Of a stretch of 64,000 nt of DNA, positions 9,532 to 18,432 are shown one piece after another. Source of the stretch: Desulfopila aestuarii DSM 18488 (GTDB lineage: Bacteria; Desulfobacterota; Desulfobulbia; Desulfobulbales; Desulfocapsaceae); contig CAMBBS010000001.1 of the NCBI GenBank assembly GCA_945863875.1, positions 124,001-188,000 on the forward strand, written 5' to 3'. How positions within the stretch are numbered: position 1 is the first letter of the stretch; every line of letters begins with the position of its first letter. The notes below the pieces were generated by a model that worked only from the letters and a program-made list of their open reading frames with translations, had not been told where the DNA came from and did no database searches. A program made the position numbers and the translations under genes.

Positions 9532-9996
9532 ATGATTCTGGACGTACTGGAAAATGCGCATAAATATTTAGCCCTGCACGGGGGCTTTGCCCAGGCTTTT
9601 GACTTTCTTGCGCGTGCTGATCTGACGGAACTGCCCGTCGGCAAATACCCGATAGACGGAGAGCGCATCTATGCCATTGTCGCTATTGATCAGGGCCGGA
9701 ACAAGGAAGATGCCCTGCTGGAAACCCATGACAAATACATCGATATTCAATGTATCTTGACGGGAACCGACTCTATGGGCTGGAGGCCTAAAACTTCTTG
9801 TGTCAAACCATCGGGAGGACATGATCTGGAAACGGATCTGCGGTTTTATGCGGACGAGCCGGACGCCTGGCTGGCCGTAAAAAGTGGCGCTTTTGCCATT
9901 TTTTATCCGGAAGACGCGCATCTGCCCCTGATCTCTTCCGACATGATTCATAAAGTTATCGTCAAGGTTGCGGTGAACCCCTCGGTGAACCCGTAA
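9532..9996 (+). CDS. YhcH/YjgK/YiaL family protein (DUF386)
   Basis: A 154-residue cupin-fold protein. DUF386 members are linked to sialic-acid and other carbohydrate metabolism, where a metal-binding cupin (YhcH, EbgC beta-galactosidase subunit) is thought to act on a sugar anomer or a lyase product. The sequence has the family's LETHDKYIDIQ metal-ligand motif and a second element, FFYPEDAHLP-like (FAIFYPEDAHLP), near the end. The start ATG at 9532 follows GAGAGGA at good spacing. It stands alone between larE (divergent) and the ExeA-like gene; no sialic-acid genes are nearby, so its substrate here is unknown. Confidence 0.85.
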   Translation: MILDVLENAHKYLALHGGFAQAFDFLARADLTELPVGKYPIDGERIYAIVAIDQGRNKEDALLETHDKYIDIQCILTGTDSMGWRPKTSCVKPSGGHDLETDLRFYADEPDAWLAVKSGAFAIFYPEDAHLPLISSDMIHKVIVKVAVNPSVNP

Positions 9997-10227
9997 CGGA
10001 GCAGGCGTGACCTCCGGTACTGCATATTGTTTGGCACAGTCAGGAAAATCATTGTCGGAGATATATGAACCGGATATGCTGCATTTCCCAGGGGGATGTC
10101 CCGTCCCATGACCATCCCATCTGCTGGCTGCGGCCAGATGTTACACAGAGGCCCGAGAAGGCAGGCCGTATCATCATGCTGAGCCTCCCGATACAAAACT
10201 TTGCACCTCAATCCGACAGAAGACACT

Positions 10228-12060
10228 ATGTATACAGCACATTATAACTTAAAGCGCAAGCCCTTTCAGATATCCTCGGATGCCGGATTTATCTGGCTTG
10301 GGGAAAAACATAAAGAGGCGTTGGCGACACTGCGATACGGCATCCTCGACAATAAAGGTTTCCTGCTTTTGACCGGGGATGTGGGCACCGGAAAAACAAC
10401 ATTGATTAATGCCTTGATCGGCAGTTTAAGCAACGATGTCATCTATGCCTCGGTGCCTGATCCGAGCCTGGATAAGATGGATTTCTTTAATTATATCGGG
10501 GCAGCTTTTGGTATTCAGGATGAATTTACCAGCAAGGGGAAATTTTTAGCGAGTTTTGCAAAGTTTTTGCACAAGGCATATGAAAACAAGAGGAAAGTCC
10601 TGCTCATTATCGATGAATCGCAACTTATGACGCAGGAATTGTTGGAAGAAATACGACTCCTGTCAAATATCGTTACCAGGGACAGCAGCCCTCTTCTGAA
10701 CATATTTTTTGTGGGGCAATATGAATTCAACGAAATAATAAGGCGTCCGGAGAATAGAGCCGTTGCCCAGCGACTGACCTTAAATTACTATATTGAGCCG
10801 CTGACGGTTGAAGAGACCGGCGCATATATACGGCACCGCTTGAAAATCGCCGGGACGACGGAAGAAATATTTCACCCTGCCGCCGTGAAAATAATTTATG
10901 ATTATTCAGAAGGCTTTCCTCGAAAGATCAACATAATCTGCGATCATTGCCTGATGAGCGGTTACTCGGAAGACAAAAGAATCATAACTGATGTAATTGT
11001 CAGGGATTCGGCCAGAGAGCTGCAGATACCGGTGCGCAAGCCGGAAAAAAGACCGGCCAGGCCTTTTCCAGTGCAGCTGCCCGGCCCGTCGCTGCCTCCT
11101 TCCCTGGCGCGGCCGCCTGAGGTGCCGGAGCGGCCACGTGAGCAGCGGCGTGAGCAGCCACGGCAGGAGGCGGCGCCAGTCAGTCAGCCGATCAAGTCAA
11201 AAAAGACGTCCCTGTCCCGCCTGGCGACGGGGATTTTTTTGGTGCTTCTCGTCTTGGTCGCTCTTGGTTTTTTCTTGCTGTATTTCACCGGGACAACCTC
11301 TCAAGAGGTCTTTACCTCCATTAATTCTGTGCAGGAACAAATTCGTCTGCGTGTTTCTCCGTTAACCGGAGAAAAAAAACAACCGGAGGTCAGCGGCAAA
11401 ACGGCTGCCATTGAAATTAAACAGGCTGCGGCATTGCTTCCTGCTCCGGATATTCCGCCGTCTGCGCCGGCAAACGGCCCGATAGAGAAAAACGACCAGG
11501 TGGCGCCCGTTCCGGTGGGGAGCCGGCAGGGGACTGCACTATTAATGGACATAGCAAAGGTGGGTGGAAAAGAGCCTCAACCCCTGCCCGCCACGGTGAC
11601 ACAAATACCTCCGGCTACGACCGAAAGAAAACCCACTGCCCCAGGGACGGCAGAGCCGGTATCCGGGCAGGCGGTTGAGCCATCGGGGTCCCCGGCGGAA
11701 AGTGCCCGCCCCCCACTGCCCGAACAAGCCCTTGTGATCCGATTTAAGTATGATTCCAACGAATTCAGTGGAAGCGACCTTGAAAAGATGAAAGAATTCG
11801 CCAGGATTGTCAAGCTGCACCCTGGGGCAATTATCAACGTCTCCGGGTATACCGATGCCATCGGTGATGCCGCGTACAACCGGAAACTCTCTGAATTCCG
11901 GGCGAATATGGTAAAGAGTTTTCTGATGGGACAGGATTTGCTTCCTGGGCAAATCAGAGTTCAAGGGCTTGGTAACAAAAATCCGCTAGCCAGCAATGGT
12001 ACGGCGGAAGGCCGCACCATGAACAGGCGTGTTGAAATCACTGCAGGCACTGACATGTGA
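10228..12060 (+). CDS. ExeA/GspA-type AAA ATPase fused to a periplasmic OmpA-like domain
   Basis: About 610 residues, starting at MYTAHYNLKRKPF; a TTG nine codons earlier is also in frame. The first 270 residues are an ExeA-type AAA+ ATPase: Walker A LTGDVGTGKTT at about 48, Walker B VLLIIDESQLM at about 124. A proline- and arginine-rich linker, a single membrane span near 331-354 (LATGIFLVLLVLVALGFFLL), and a second Pro/Ala-rich linker follow. Residues 500-609 form an OmpA C-terminal domain: NVSGYTDAIGDAAYNRKLSE and VQGLGNKNPLASN, expected to bind peptidoglycan. In classical ExeA the periplasmic part is a PG_binding_1 domain, so this is a domain swap with the same topology. No exeB or secretin gene is adjacent. 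It probably couples ATP use to envelope assembly or secretion; the role is inferred. Confidence 0.88.
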   Translation: MYTAHYNLKRKPFQISSDAGFIWLGEKHKEALATLRYGILDNKGFLLLTGDVGTGKTTLINALIGSLSNDVIYASVPDPSLDKMDFFNYIGAAFGIQDEFTSKGKFLASFAKFLHKAYENKRKVLLIIDESQLMTQELLEEIRLLSNIVTRDSSPLLNIFFVGQYEFNEIIRRPENRAVAQRLTLNYYIEPLTVEETGAYIRHRLKIAGTTEEIFHPAAVKIIYDYSEGFPRKINIICDHCLMSGYSEDKRIITDVIVRDSARELQIPVRKPEKRPARPFPVQLPGPSLPPSLARPPEVPERPREQRREQPRQEAAPVSQPIKSKKTSLSRLATGIFLVLLVLVALGFFLLYFTGTTSQEVFTSINSVQEQIRLRVSPLTGEKKQPEVSGKTAAIEIKQAAALLPAPDIPPSAPANGPIEKNDQVAPVPVGSRQGTALLMDIAKVGGKEPQPLPATVTQIPPATTERKPTAPGTAEPVSGQAVEPSGSPAESARPPLPEQALVIRFKYDSNEFSGSDLEKMKEFARIVKLHPGAIINVSGYTDAIGDAAYNRKLSEFRANMVKSFLMGQDLLPGQIRVQGLGNKNPLASNGTAEGRTMNRRVEITAGTDM

Positions 12061-12299
12061 TCGATAGGCAGCTTGTTCCAGTTCTCTTCATGCCGTCTTG
12101 GTGGACTAATCTGTCAGGATCTGTTTTCTGTCCTTGATCTTCCCGCAAATTTCTCTTAAAAGAGAGGATGTTACTACCTTACAGCTTGTTTTCTTGTTTT
12201 TTTGCCAGAAAATATTCTGCGAAAGGCACTTAACCCGGCTTATTATACGGTAACCGGGCTTAGCTAGAGATTATCCATTGAACCCTTGAGGTGCAGCAT

Positions 12300-13112
12300 A
12301 TGAGTAAATGGGAGTGCAGTGTTTGTGGGTATGTCCACAGGGAAGAGGCGCCTCCGGAGCAGTGCCCTGTCTGTGAGGCGCCGGCGAAAATGTTCAAGGA
12401 AGTGCTCGAAGAAAAACCGGAAACGGTTGCTCCGCCGGCAGCTGTGGAACCGCAGGCCACGGTCAGTAAAAGATGGCGGTGTACCGTCTGCGGCTATGTC
12501 CATACCGGAGACGAACCACCGGAGAAATGCCCGGTTTGTGATGCCCCGAAAAAGATGTTTGTCGAAATTGATGCGGAAGGCAAGGCCTTAAGCGAGCCGG
12601 TGACGGAAGAGGCCGCGCCGGCCATGGCGCCTCTTGCCGGGAAAGAGCACAAAAAGTCCAGCTTTTTTTTGGCGAAGATAGCCGCGCTGTCATTAAAATT
12701 TCATCTTCATCCGATTACCGTGCACTTTCCCAACGGTATACTGCCAGCGGTCGTGGCCTTTCTCGCCATTTCCGTCTATTTCAATATCGTCAGCCTGGAG
12801 ACTGCCGCTTATTATAATCTGATCTTTGTGCTGCTGATGCTGCCGGTAGTTCTATTGACCGGCTTTATCGAATGGCAGAAGCGGTATAAGGGTATCAAAA
12901 CAGCGATTTTTATAATCAAGATCGTCTGCAGCCTGATTGTGCTGGCGTTGGTCAATGTCCTGGTCTTCTGGCGGCTCATTGATCCTGCTGTTGTTGCGGA
13001 AGGGTCGCCGTCCAGATTGATCTATCTGGGCATTGCCGGCCTTATGCTGGCGGTTGTCGGCCTGGCCGGCCACCTCGGTGGAAAACTGGTTTTCGGCGCG
13101 CGGGGCAATTGA
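12300..13112 (+). CDS. Membrane protein with two rubredoxin-like domains and a DUF2231-type region
   Basis: 270 residues from the ATG at 12300, preceded by GAGGTG. Two rubrerythrin-type rubredoxin domains (CSVCGYVH...CPVC at about 6-28 and CTVCGYVH...CPVC at about 62-84) should each bind one iron through four cysteines. An Ala/Glu-rich linker leads to about four membrane spans beginning near residue 138, with a HPITVHFPNGILP motif that matches the DUF2231 signature seen in the 40.9 kb gene. The layout suggests a membrane redox protein that passes electrons between a soluble carrier and a quinone or haem in the membrane. No functional study of this exact fusion is known to me. Confidence 0.75.
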   Translation: MSKWECSVCGYVHREEAPPEQCPVCEAPAKMFKEVLEEKPETVAPPAAVEPQATVSKRWRCTVCGYVHTGDEPPEKCPVCDAPKKMFVEIDAEGKALSEPVTEEAAPAMAPLAGKEHKKSSFFLAKIAALSLKFHLHPITVHFPNGILPAVVAFLAISVYFNIVSLETAAYYNLIFVLLMLPVVLLTGFIEWQKRYKGIKTAIFIIKIVCSLIVLALVNVLVFWRLIDPAVVAEGSPSRLIYLGIAGLMLAVVGLAGHLGGKLVFGARGN

Positions 13113-13119
13113 GTCTTGC

Positions 13120-13158
13120 CCAATCGTTGCCCCCGTCCAGGACAGGGGCAACGATTGG
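13120..13158 (+). terminator. Strong 14-bp intrinsic hairpin
   Basis: CCAATCGTTGCCCC (13120-13133) pairs perfectly with GGGGCAACGATTGG (13145-13158) across an 11-base loop, starting 8 bases after the stop of the rubredoxin/DUF2231 gene. A T-rich run (CTCCTTTTTCTT) follows on the plus strand. It sits between convergent genes and probably serves mainly the plus-strand gene. Confidence 0.85.
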
Positions 13159-13177
13159 CTCCTTTTTCTTGAGGCTG

Positions 13178-13849
13178 TCAGGCCGGTAAAAAAGGTCTGA
13201 TATCTTTTTCGTATTGATTCTTTACCTTGAATCCCTTAGCCGCCAGGGCGGCAATTGCCTTGTTGCCATCCTGGCTGGCCACGCGGAGGACCATCTGGGT
13301 TATCCCCTCATACTGGGTCTCCGGCCAGCTGAACAGACTCTGGATATTGATTGCCGCATCGCGCAGGGTCTCGGCGACCTCGGCGAGCTTGCCGATGCTG
13401 TCCTTGACAAAGATGCTAAGTCGAACGCTGTCGTCGCTGATACCGATCGCCTGGAGCAGGACGCCCATGACATCGGTACTGGTGATGATACCGGCCAGTT
13501 CGCCATTCTCCATGACCGGCAGGGCGCTGATTCTGTTTTGCTGCATGACCAGTGCGGCCCGTTCTATTGTCGTGTTTACGGGTACCGTCACCACTGTTTT
13601 GATCATGATCATCGACACCAGAACCTTTTGCAGCAGATAGCTGAGTTCGTGGGTGGACAGCGAGGTGGCCGGAGAGGCCCAGTATTGCTTGAGATCCCGG
13701 TCGGAGACAATGCCGACGAGCTTTTTTTTGTCATTGACGACGAGAAGGTGATCTATCTGTTTTTCTTCCAGCAGCTCTTTTGCCTCAACAAGAGTGGTTG
13801 TCGGTGATACGGTGATAAGATCTGTATGCATTATTCTGCCGATATACAT
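13178..13849 (-). CDS. CBS-pair and ACT domain protein (AcuB-like)
   Basis: 223 residues from MYIGRIMHTDLITV; GGGAG lies at good spacing before this ATG, and the longer frame to 13927 lacks such a site. Two CBS motifs (residues about 8-60 and 80-135, with LLVVNDKKKLVGIVSDRDL and SALPVMENGELAGIITSTDV) form a Bateman module that binds adenosyl ligands. An ACT domain follows (about 142-205, KDSIGKLAEVAETLRDA), which usually binds an amino acid. In Bacillus AcuB belongs to the acetoin operon, but in other phyla this architecture is found in varied contexts. It is divergent from the iorAB-paaK operon, so a link with amino-acid or energy sensing is possible but only suggested by position. Confidence 0.82.
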   Translation of the reverse strand: MYIGRIMHTDLITVSPTTTLVEAKELLEEKQIDHLLVVNDKKKLVGIVSDRDLKQYWASPATSLSTHELSYLLQKVLVSMIMIKTVVTVPVNTTIERAALVMQQNRISALPVMENGELAGIITSTDVMGVLLQAIGISDDSVRLSIFVKDSIGKLAEVAETLRDAAINIQSLFSWPETQYEGITQMVLRVASQDGNKAIAALAAKGFKVKNQYEKDIRPFLPA

Positions 13850-14197
13850 GGTGGTCTCCCTATGAAAATAGCCTGAAAATGAGCTTGCAGCCGTATGGTT
13901 TTTATGCAGTAAAAATGAAATAGCCATTAAAAATTTCCATATTATACGGTAGTTGTACCAGTTGTCAAAGTAAAGGCGAAAGGGAGCTGCCGCTCTTTTT
14001 ATTCAGGAGCAGGCAGTACGACGGCAAACCGACACCGGGGCGGGTTGGCGGAAGTTTTGGCGCGGACGAAAAAAAACTTGCCTGTTCATCGGGATTCAGA
14101 GTAGTTTGGTCTGTTATTCTCGGCCAGCCTGCGAGGGGCCTTGGCTGTGGGCTGTTGATAATCCACGGGGTATGATTTTACTTTATCAGGAGAAACT
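13850..14197. other. Divergent promoter region upstream of iorA
   Basis: About 350 bases between the CBS/ACT gene (minus strand) and iorA (plus strand), with no gene inside. It should contain promoters in both directions. A TATGAT at about 14170 is a possible -10 for iorA, but no matching -35 sits at 16-18 bases, so I do not call it. No riboswitch was recognised. Confidence 0.4.
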
Positions 14198-16009
14198 GTG
14201 ACAAAAATAAATGACAACGCACTCTGGATGTCGGGCAATGAGGCTATTGCCCTTGGGGTCTATGAGGCGGGGGTGAAGGTCGCTTCCGGCTATCCCGGAA
14301 CGCCCTCGACGGAGATCATGGAAAATCTCTGCCGATATGACGGGGTGTATACCGAATGGGCGCCGAATGAAAAGGTTGGCCTGGAAGTGGCCATCGGTGC
14401 CTCTTTTGCCGGGGCCAGGGCCCTGGCCACCATGAAACATGTCGGTGTCAACGTGGCGGCGGATCCGCTGTTCACCGCCTCGTATACCGGAGTTTGCGGC
14501 GGCCTGGTGGTGGTCACTGCCGATGATCCGGAAATGCACTCCTCGCAAAATGAACAGGATAACCGGAATTATGCCTTTGCCGCCAAGCTGCCGATGCTCG
14601 AGCCTTCTGATCCAAGTGAGGCCAAGGAGTTCGTCAAACTGGCCTTTGAGCTCAGTGAGGATCTGGATTCCCCGGTCATGCTGCGCATTACCACCCGCGT
14701 TTCCCATGTCAAAGGTGTTGTGCTAAGGGGAGAAAAACGTCAGTCGCATGCGGCCTGCGGGATCAACAAGATCCCCGGCAAACTGGTCATGCTCCCGGCC
14801 ATTGCCCGGAAACGCCGGGTGGTGGTCGAAGAACGGATGCAGAAATGCCGGGAACTGGCTGAAACTGCTGCTTTTAACCGCTTGGAAGAAGGGGATGCCC
14901 AAAAAGGCTTTATCACCTCCGGGGTTTCCTATCTCTATGTCAAGGAAGCCTTTCCCGAGGCTGCTGTGCTGAAACTGGGCATGTGCTGGCCGCTGCCGGA
15001 GAAAAAGATTCGGCAATTTGCCGCCTCGGTCGATGAGCTCTATATTGTCGAGGAACTTGACCCCTTTCTGGAGACCCATATCAAGGCGATGGGCATTCAG
15101 TGCCACGGCAAGGACTGTATCCCCAGTCAGGGCGAGTTGAACACCGCCATCGTTCGCCAGGCGATCGATCCGGGTTCCGGCCCGGAGTTGTTTGCGCCGG
15201 TCGAACTGCCGAACCGGCCGCCGAATATGTGTGCCGGCTGCCCGCATCGCGGCATTTTCTACAATCTGTCGCGCATGAAGGTCTTTGTCTCCGGGGATAT
15301 CGGCTGTTATACCCTTGGTTTCCTGCCGCCGCTGTCGGCTATGGATTCCTGTGTCTGCATGGGGGCTTCGGTATCGATTGCCCACGGCATGGCCAAGGCT
15401 CTCGGCGAGGATGGCTATAACCAGGTGGTTTCGGTCATCGGCGATTCGACCTTCATCCATTCCGGTATTACCGGTCTGATCAACACGGTGTACAATAATT
15501 CCGCGTCAACGCTGATTATCCTCGACAACAGGATCACCGCCATGACCGGCCAGCAGCAGAATCCGGCCAGCGGTTATAACATGAAAGGGGAGGCGGCAAC
15601 CGCCCTTGATCTGGAAGTTTTGTGTCGGGCGGTAGGGGTAAGGCATGTCTACAGGGTCAATCCCCACGACATCGTCGAAACCCGGAAAATATTGAAGGAA
15701 GCGGTTGAGCTGCGGGAACCGTCCGTCGTTATCTCCGAGGCGCCCTGTGTGCTGTTGCCGGAGATGAAAGAGCGCAAACCGGTGTCTTATTTTACCAATC
15801 AGGAAAACTGTGTCGGCTGCATGTCCTGCATCCGTCTCGGCTGTCCGGCCATCAGCTGGACTTCTTTTGCTGAAGGGGAGGCGGAGCGGCGCGGTTACCG
15901 CAAGAACCAGAAAGGAATTTCCAAAATCGATGAGATTCTCTGTAACGACTGCGGTCAGTGCGCATCGCTCTGTAAATTCAACGCCATCACCAGGGGAGAG
16001 GGAAAGTAA
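14198..16009 (+). CDS. iorA: Indolepyruvate:ferredoxin oxidoreductase, alpha subunit
   Basis: IorA with IorB converts aryl 2-oxoacids (indolepyruvate, phenylpyruvate, hydroxyphenylpyruvate) and CoA to arylacetyl-CoA and CO2, reducing ferredoxin. The 603 residues show the 2-oxoacid oxidoreductase start (SGNEAIALGVYEAG, then YPGTPSTEI), a thiamine-diphosphate-binding region (GDIGCYTLG, then VIGDSTFIHSGITG, about residues 365-430), and two C-terminal ferredoxin motifs: CVGCMSCIRLGCP and CNDCGQCASLCK. The start is a GTG at 14198 with CAGGAG just upstream. The 3' end meets iorB at 16009, where iorB's ATG shares the final A of the TAA. It opens a five-gene operon with two arylacetate-CoA ligases. 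Confidence 0.97.
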   Translation: MTKINDNALWMSGNEAIALGVYEAGVKVASGYPGTPSTEIMENLCRYDGVYTEWAPNEKVGLEVAIGASFAGARALATMKHVGVNVAADPLFTASYTGVCGGLVVVTADDPEMHSSQNEQDNRNYAFAAKLPMLEPSDPSEAKEFVKLAFELSEDLDSPVMLRITTRVSHVKGVVLRGEKRQSHAACGINKIPGKLVMLPAIARKRRVVVEERMQKCRELAETAAFNRLEEGDAQKGFITSGVSYLYVKEAFPEAAVLKLGMCWPLPEKKIRQFAASVDELYIVEELDPFLETHIKAMGIQCHGKDCIPSQGELNTAIVRQAIDPGSGPELFAPVELPNRPPNMCAGCPHRGIFYNLSRMKVFVSGDIGCYTLGFLPPLSAMDSCVCMGASVSIAHGMAKALGEDGYNQVVSVIGDSTFIHSGITGLINTVYNNSASTLIILDNRITAMTGQQQNPASGYNMKGEAATALDLEVLCRAVGVRHVYRVNPHDIVETRKILKEAVELREPSVVISEAPCVLLPEMKERKPVSYFTNQENCVGCMSCIRLGCPAISWTSFAEGEAERRGYRKNQKGISKIDEILCNDCGQCASLCKFNAITRGEGK

Positions 16010-16608
16010 TGGAAGATACGGGGAATATCCTCTTTTCAGGGGTGGGTGGCCAGGGGATCCTGCTGGCCAGTGAAATAACGGTCTACGCCTTGCTGTCGGC
16101 AGGCTACGACGCCAAGAAGAGCGAAGTCCATGGCATGGCCCAGCGCGGCGGCTCGGTTACCGCTCAGCTGCGTTATGGTAAAAAAGTCTATTCGCCGTTG
16201 ATTGAGCCGGGCTGCGCCGATATCCAGATGGCTTTTGAGATGATGGAGGCGGTTCGCTATCTGCCTTTTCTGCACAAGGGGAGCACGGTGATCGTCAATA
16301 CCCAGAAGATTTTGCCGCCGTCGGTGGCCACCGGCCAGGCGGAATATCCCCGGGACGTTCTGCGCCATCTGACCGAGCGGGACATCGTCGTGGTGCCGGT
16401 GGATGCCTTTGATATTGCCCGGGAGGTCGGGGAGACCAAAACCGCCAATGTGGTCATGGTCGGGGCGCTGTCAGCCTTTTTACCCATCGATGCGGCTATA
16501 TATGAAGAGGTTATCCGCGCCCGGGTGCCGGAGAGATTCCGGGACGTAAATCTGCAGGCATTTGCGGCGGGACGCCAAGTGAGCACCGTCAGCAAGATCG
16601 GCGAATAA
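16009..16608 (+). CDS. iorB: Indolepyruvate:ferredoxin oxidoreductase, beta subunit
   Basis: The 199-residue gamma-type subunit of the 2-oxoacid oxidoreductase. It starts with the FSGVGGQGILLASE motif (about 8-21), the CoA/2-oxoacid-domain signature, followed by KKSEVHGMAQRGGSV, which is conserved across IorB, PorC and KorC. The ATG overlaps the iorA stop by one base, so translation is coupled and a 1:1 complex is expected. GGGAGAGGGAAAGTA lies just before the start. Confidence 0.97.
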   Translation: MEDTGNILFSGVGGQGILLASEITVYALLSAGYDAKKSEVHGMAQRGGSVTAQLRYGKKVYSPLIEPGCADIQMAFEMMEAVRYLPFLHKGSTVIVNTQKILPPSVATGQAEYPRDVLRHLTERDIVVVPVDAFDIAREVGETKTANVVMVGALSAFLPIDAAIYEEVIRARVPERFRDVNLQAFAAGRQVSTVSKIGE

Positions 16609-16623
16609 GCAGGGGGAGAAGAC

Positions 16624-17934
16624 ATGTCGGTAATATATTGGGAAGAAGAGATGGAAACATTGCCGCGGGTGGGGCTGGAATCCATCCAGCTGCGTCGCCT
16701 GCAGCATCTGGTCGCCCGGGTCTACAGGACGGTTGAACCCTATCGGCGCAAGATGGATGCGGCCGGCGTGAAGCCTGATGACATCAAGACACTTGCCGAT
16801 CTGACCAGGCTGCCTTTTACGGTGAAAAAGGACCTGCGGGACAACTATCCGTTCGGGCTGTTCACCGTGCCGCTGGAAGAGGTGGTGCGCGTGCACGCCT
16901 CTTCCGGTACCACCGGTAAACCTACCGTCGTCGGTTACACGGCCAACGACATCAAAACCTGGTCCAATGTCATGGCCAGAGCGCTCTGTTGTGCCGGCGC
17001 GACGAAAGGCGACATGGTGCATAACGCCTACGGTTATGGACTGTTTACCGGCGGCCTCGGGGCGCATTACGGCATCGAGCGCCTGGGGGCAACGGTGATT
17101 CCGGTATCCGGCGGGAACTCCAAGCGGCAGATCAACATCATGAAGGATTTCGGCTCCACCGTTTTGCTGTCGACCCCGTCCTATGCCCTCAATCTCGCCG
17201 AAGCGATGGATTCGATGGATATTGACCCGAAATCGCTTTCCCTGCGGGTCGGTATTTTCGGCGCCGAACCGTGGAGCGAAAATATGCGCGAGGAGGTGGA
17301 GCGTAAGCTGAACCTGAAGGCAACGGATATCTATGGCCTGTCCGAGGTGATGGGGCCGGGGGTCGCCCAGGAATGTCTGCACACCACCCGGGGCATGCAT
17401 ATCTTCGAAGATCATTTCCTGCCGGAGATCATTGATCCGGAGACGGGAGAGGTCCTGCCGCCGGGTGAAAAGGGCGAGCTGGTCTTTACCACCCTGACCA
17501 AGGAGGCCTTCCCGATCATTCGTTACCGGACGAAAGATATTTCCAGGCTGTATTACGAACCTTGTGAATGCGGCCGGACCCTCGTGCGCATGGAGAAAGT
17601 GACCGGCCGGACCGATGATATGCTGATCATCCGCGGGGTCAATGTTTTTCCCTCCCAGGTCGAGCATGTGCTGATGGGTGTTGACGGGGTCGAGCCGCAT
17701 TATCAGATCGTGGTCGACCGGGAGGGCAACCTCGATACCATGCAGGTACAGGTCGAGGTCAGTGAAGGCGTCTTCTCCGATGAAATCCGGGTGCTCGAAA
17801 ATCTGACCAAATATATTCAGACAGAGATTAAAGATCTGCTCGGGGTGACCTGCAGGGTGAAACTGGTGGAACCGAAGACTATCCAGCGCAGTGAAGGTAA
17901 GGCGCAGCGGGTTATCGATAAGCGTAAAATCTGA
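16624..17934 (+). CDS. paaK: Phenylacetate-CoA ligase, copy 1
   Basis: 436 residues of the PaaK branch of the ANL adenylating enzymes. These normally activate arylacetate with ATP and CoA. Landmarks are the P-loop [15 protein letters not shown] near residue 92, the [14 protein letters not shown] segment (about 238), the YRTKDISRL hinge region near 300, and a C-terminal PaaK_C domain ([13 protein letters not shown]). Copy 2 at 18433 is strongly similar along its whole length, so the pair looks like a tandem duplication now split by an ACT gene. In an operon with iorAB, the ligase may also run in reverse to make ATP from arylacetyl-CoA, or may activate imported aryl acids for reductive synthesis of aromatic amino acids; the direction is not visible in sequence. 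Confidence 0.95.
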   Translation: MSVIYWEEEMETLPRVGLESIQLRRLQHLVARVYRTVEPYRRKMDAAGVKPDDIKTLADLTRLPFTVKKDLRDNYPFGLFTVPLEEVVRVHASSGTTGKPTVVGYTANDIKTWSNVMARALCCAGATKGDMVHNAYGYGLFTGGLGAHYGIERLGATVIPVSGGNSKRQINIMKDFGSTVLLSTPSYALNLAEAMDSMDIDPKSLSLRVGIFGAEPWSENMREEVERKLNLKATDIYGLSEVMGPGVAQECLHTTRGMHIFEDHFLPEIIDPETGEVLPPGEKGELVFTTLTKEAFPIIRYRTKDISRLYYEPCECGRTLVRMEKVTGRTDDMLIIRGVNVFPSQVEHVLMGVDGVEPHYQIVVDREGNLDTMQVQVEVSEGVFSDEIRVLENLTKYIQTEIKDLLGVTCRVKLVEPKTIQRSEGKAQRVIDKRKI

Positions 17935-17945
17935 GGGAGGTTGAC

Positions 17946-18377
17946 ATGCTGGTAGAACAAATTGCCGTATTTCTCGAAAATAAATCGGGACGACTGGCGG
18001 AGATTACCGCAGTCCTGGCGGAAAACAATATTAATATCCGCGCTCTTTCCGTGGCCGATACCGCTGATTTCGGCATCCTGCGACTGATCGTCGACAAGGT
18101 GGAAGAAGCGAAAACCGTCCTCAAGGAAAACGGTTTTACGGTTGGCAAGACCACTGTTATTGCCGTTGAGGTAGCGGATAAAACCGGCGGGCTGGCAAAC
18201 GTACTGAAGTGTATTCATAATGCTAACATCAACGTTGAATACATGTACGCATTTGTCAATAAAACCGGTGAGAATGCGGTGCTGATCTTCCGTTTTGAAA
18301 AGATGGAGGAAGCAATTACCGCTCTGAAAAAGGATGGGTTTACTATTTTAACCAGAGAGCAGATCTGCGAGCTCTGA
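17946..18377 (+). CDS. Tandem ACT-domain protein
   Basis: 143 residues made of two ACT domains with little else: residues about 3-68 ([20 protein letters not shown]) and 71-140 ([18 protein letters not shown]). ACT domains bind amino acids, and family members of this size beside paaK/ior genes are thought to sense aromatic or branched-chain amino acids. GGGAGG precedes the ATG by 5 bases, 11 bases after the paaK stop, so it is co-transcribed. No catalytic or DNA-binding domain is present, which suggests that it regulates a partner protein, perhaps one or both ligases. Confidence 0.88.
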   Translation: MLVEQIAVFLENKSGRLAEITAVLAENNINIRALSVADTADFGILRLIVDKVEEAKTVLKENGFTVGKTTVIAVEVADKTGGLANVLKCIHNANINVEYMYAFVNKTGENAVLIFRFEKMEEAITALKKDGFTILTREQICEL

Positions 18378-18432
18378 AGCAAGCCGGCTTTTTACGAGAT
18401 TATCAACCGTCAATCTTAACCACAAGCGACGA

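Noticed and set aside
12231-12262. Imperfect repeat around TAACCCGGCTTA and TAACCGGGCTTA before the rubredoxin gene
   Set aside because: Only five bases pair in the best stem and no regulator motif is recognised.
16480-17700. 406-residue open frame antisense to iorB/paaK
   Set aside because: Shadow of the paaK reading frame; no ribosome-binding site or domain.
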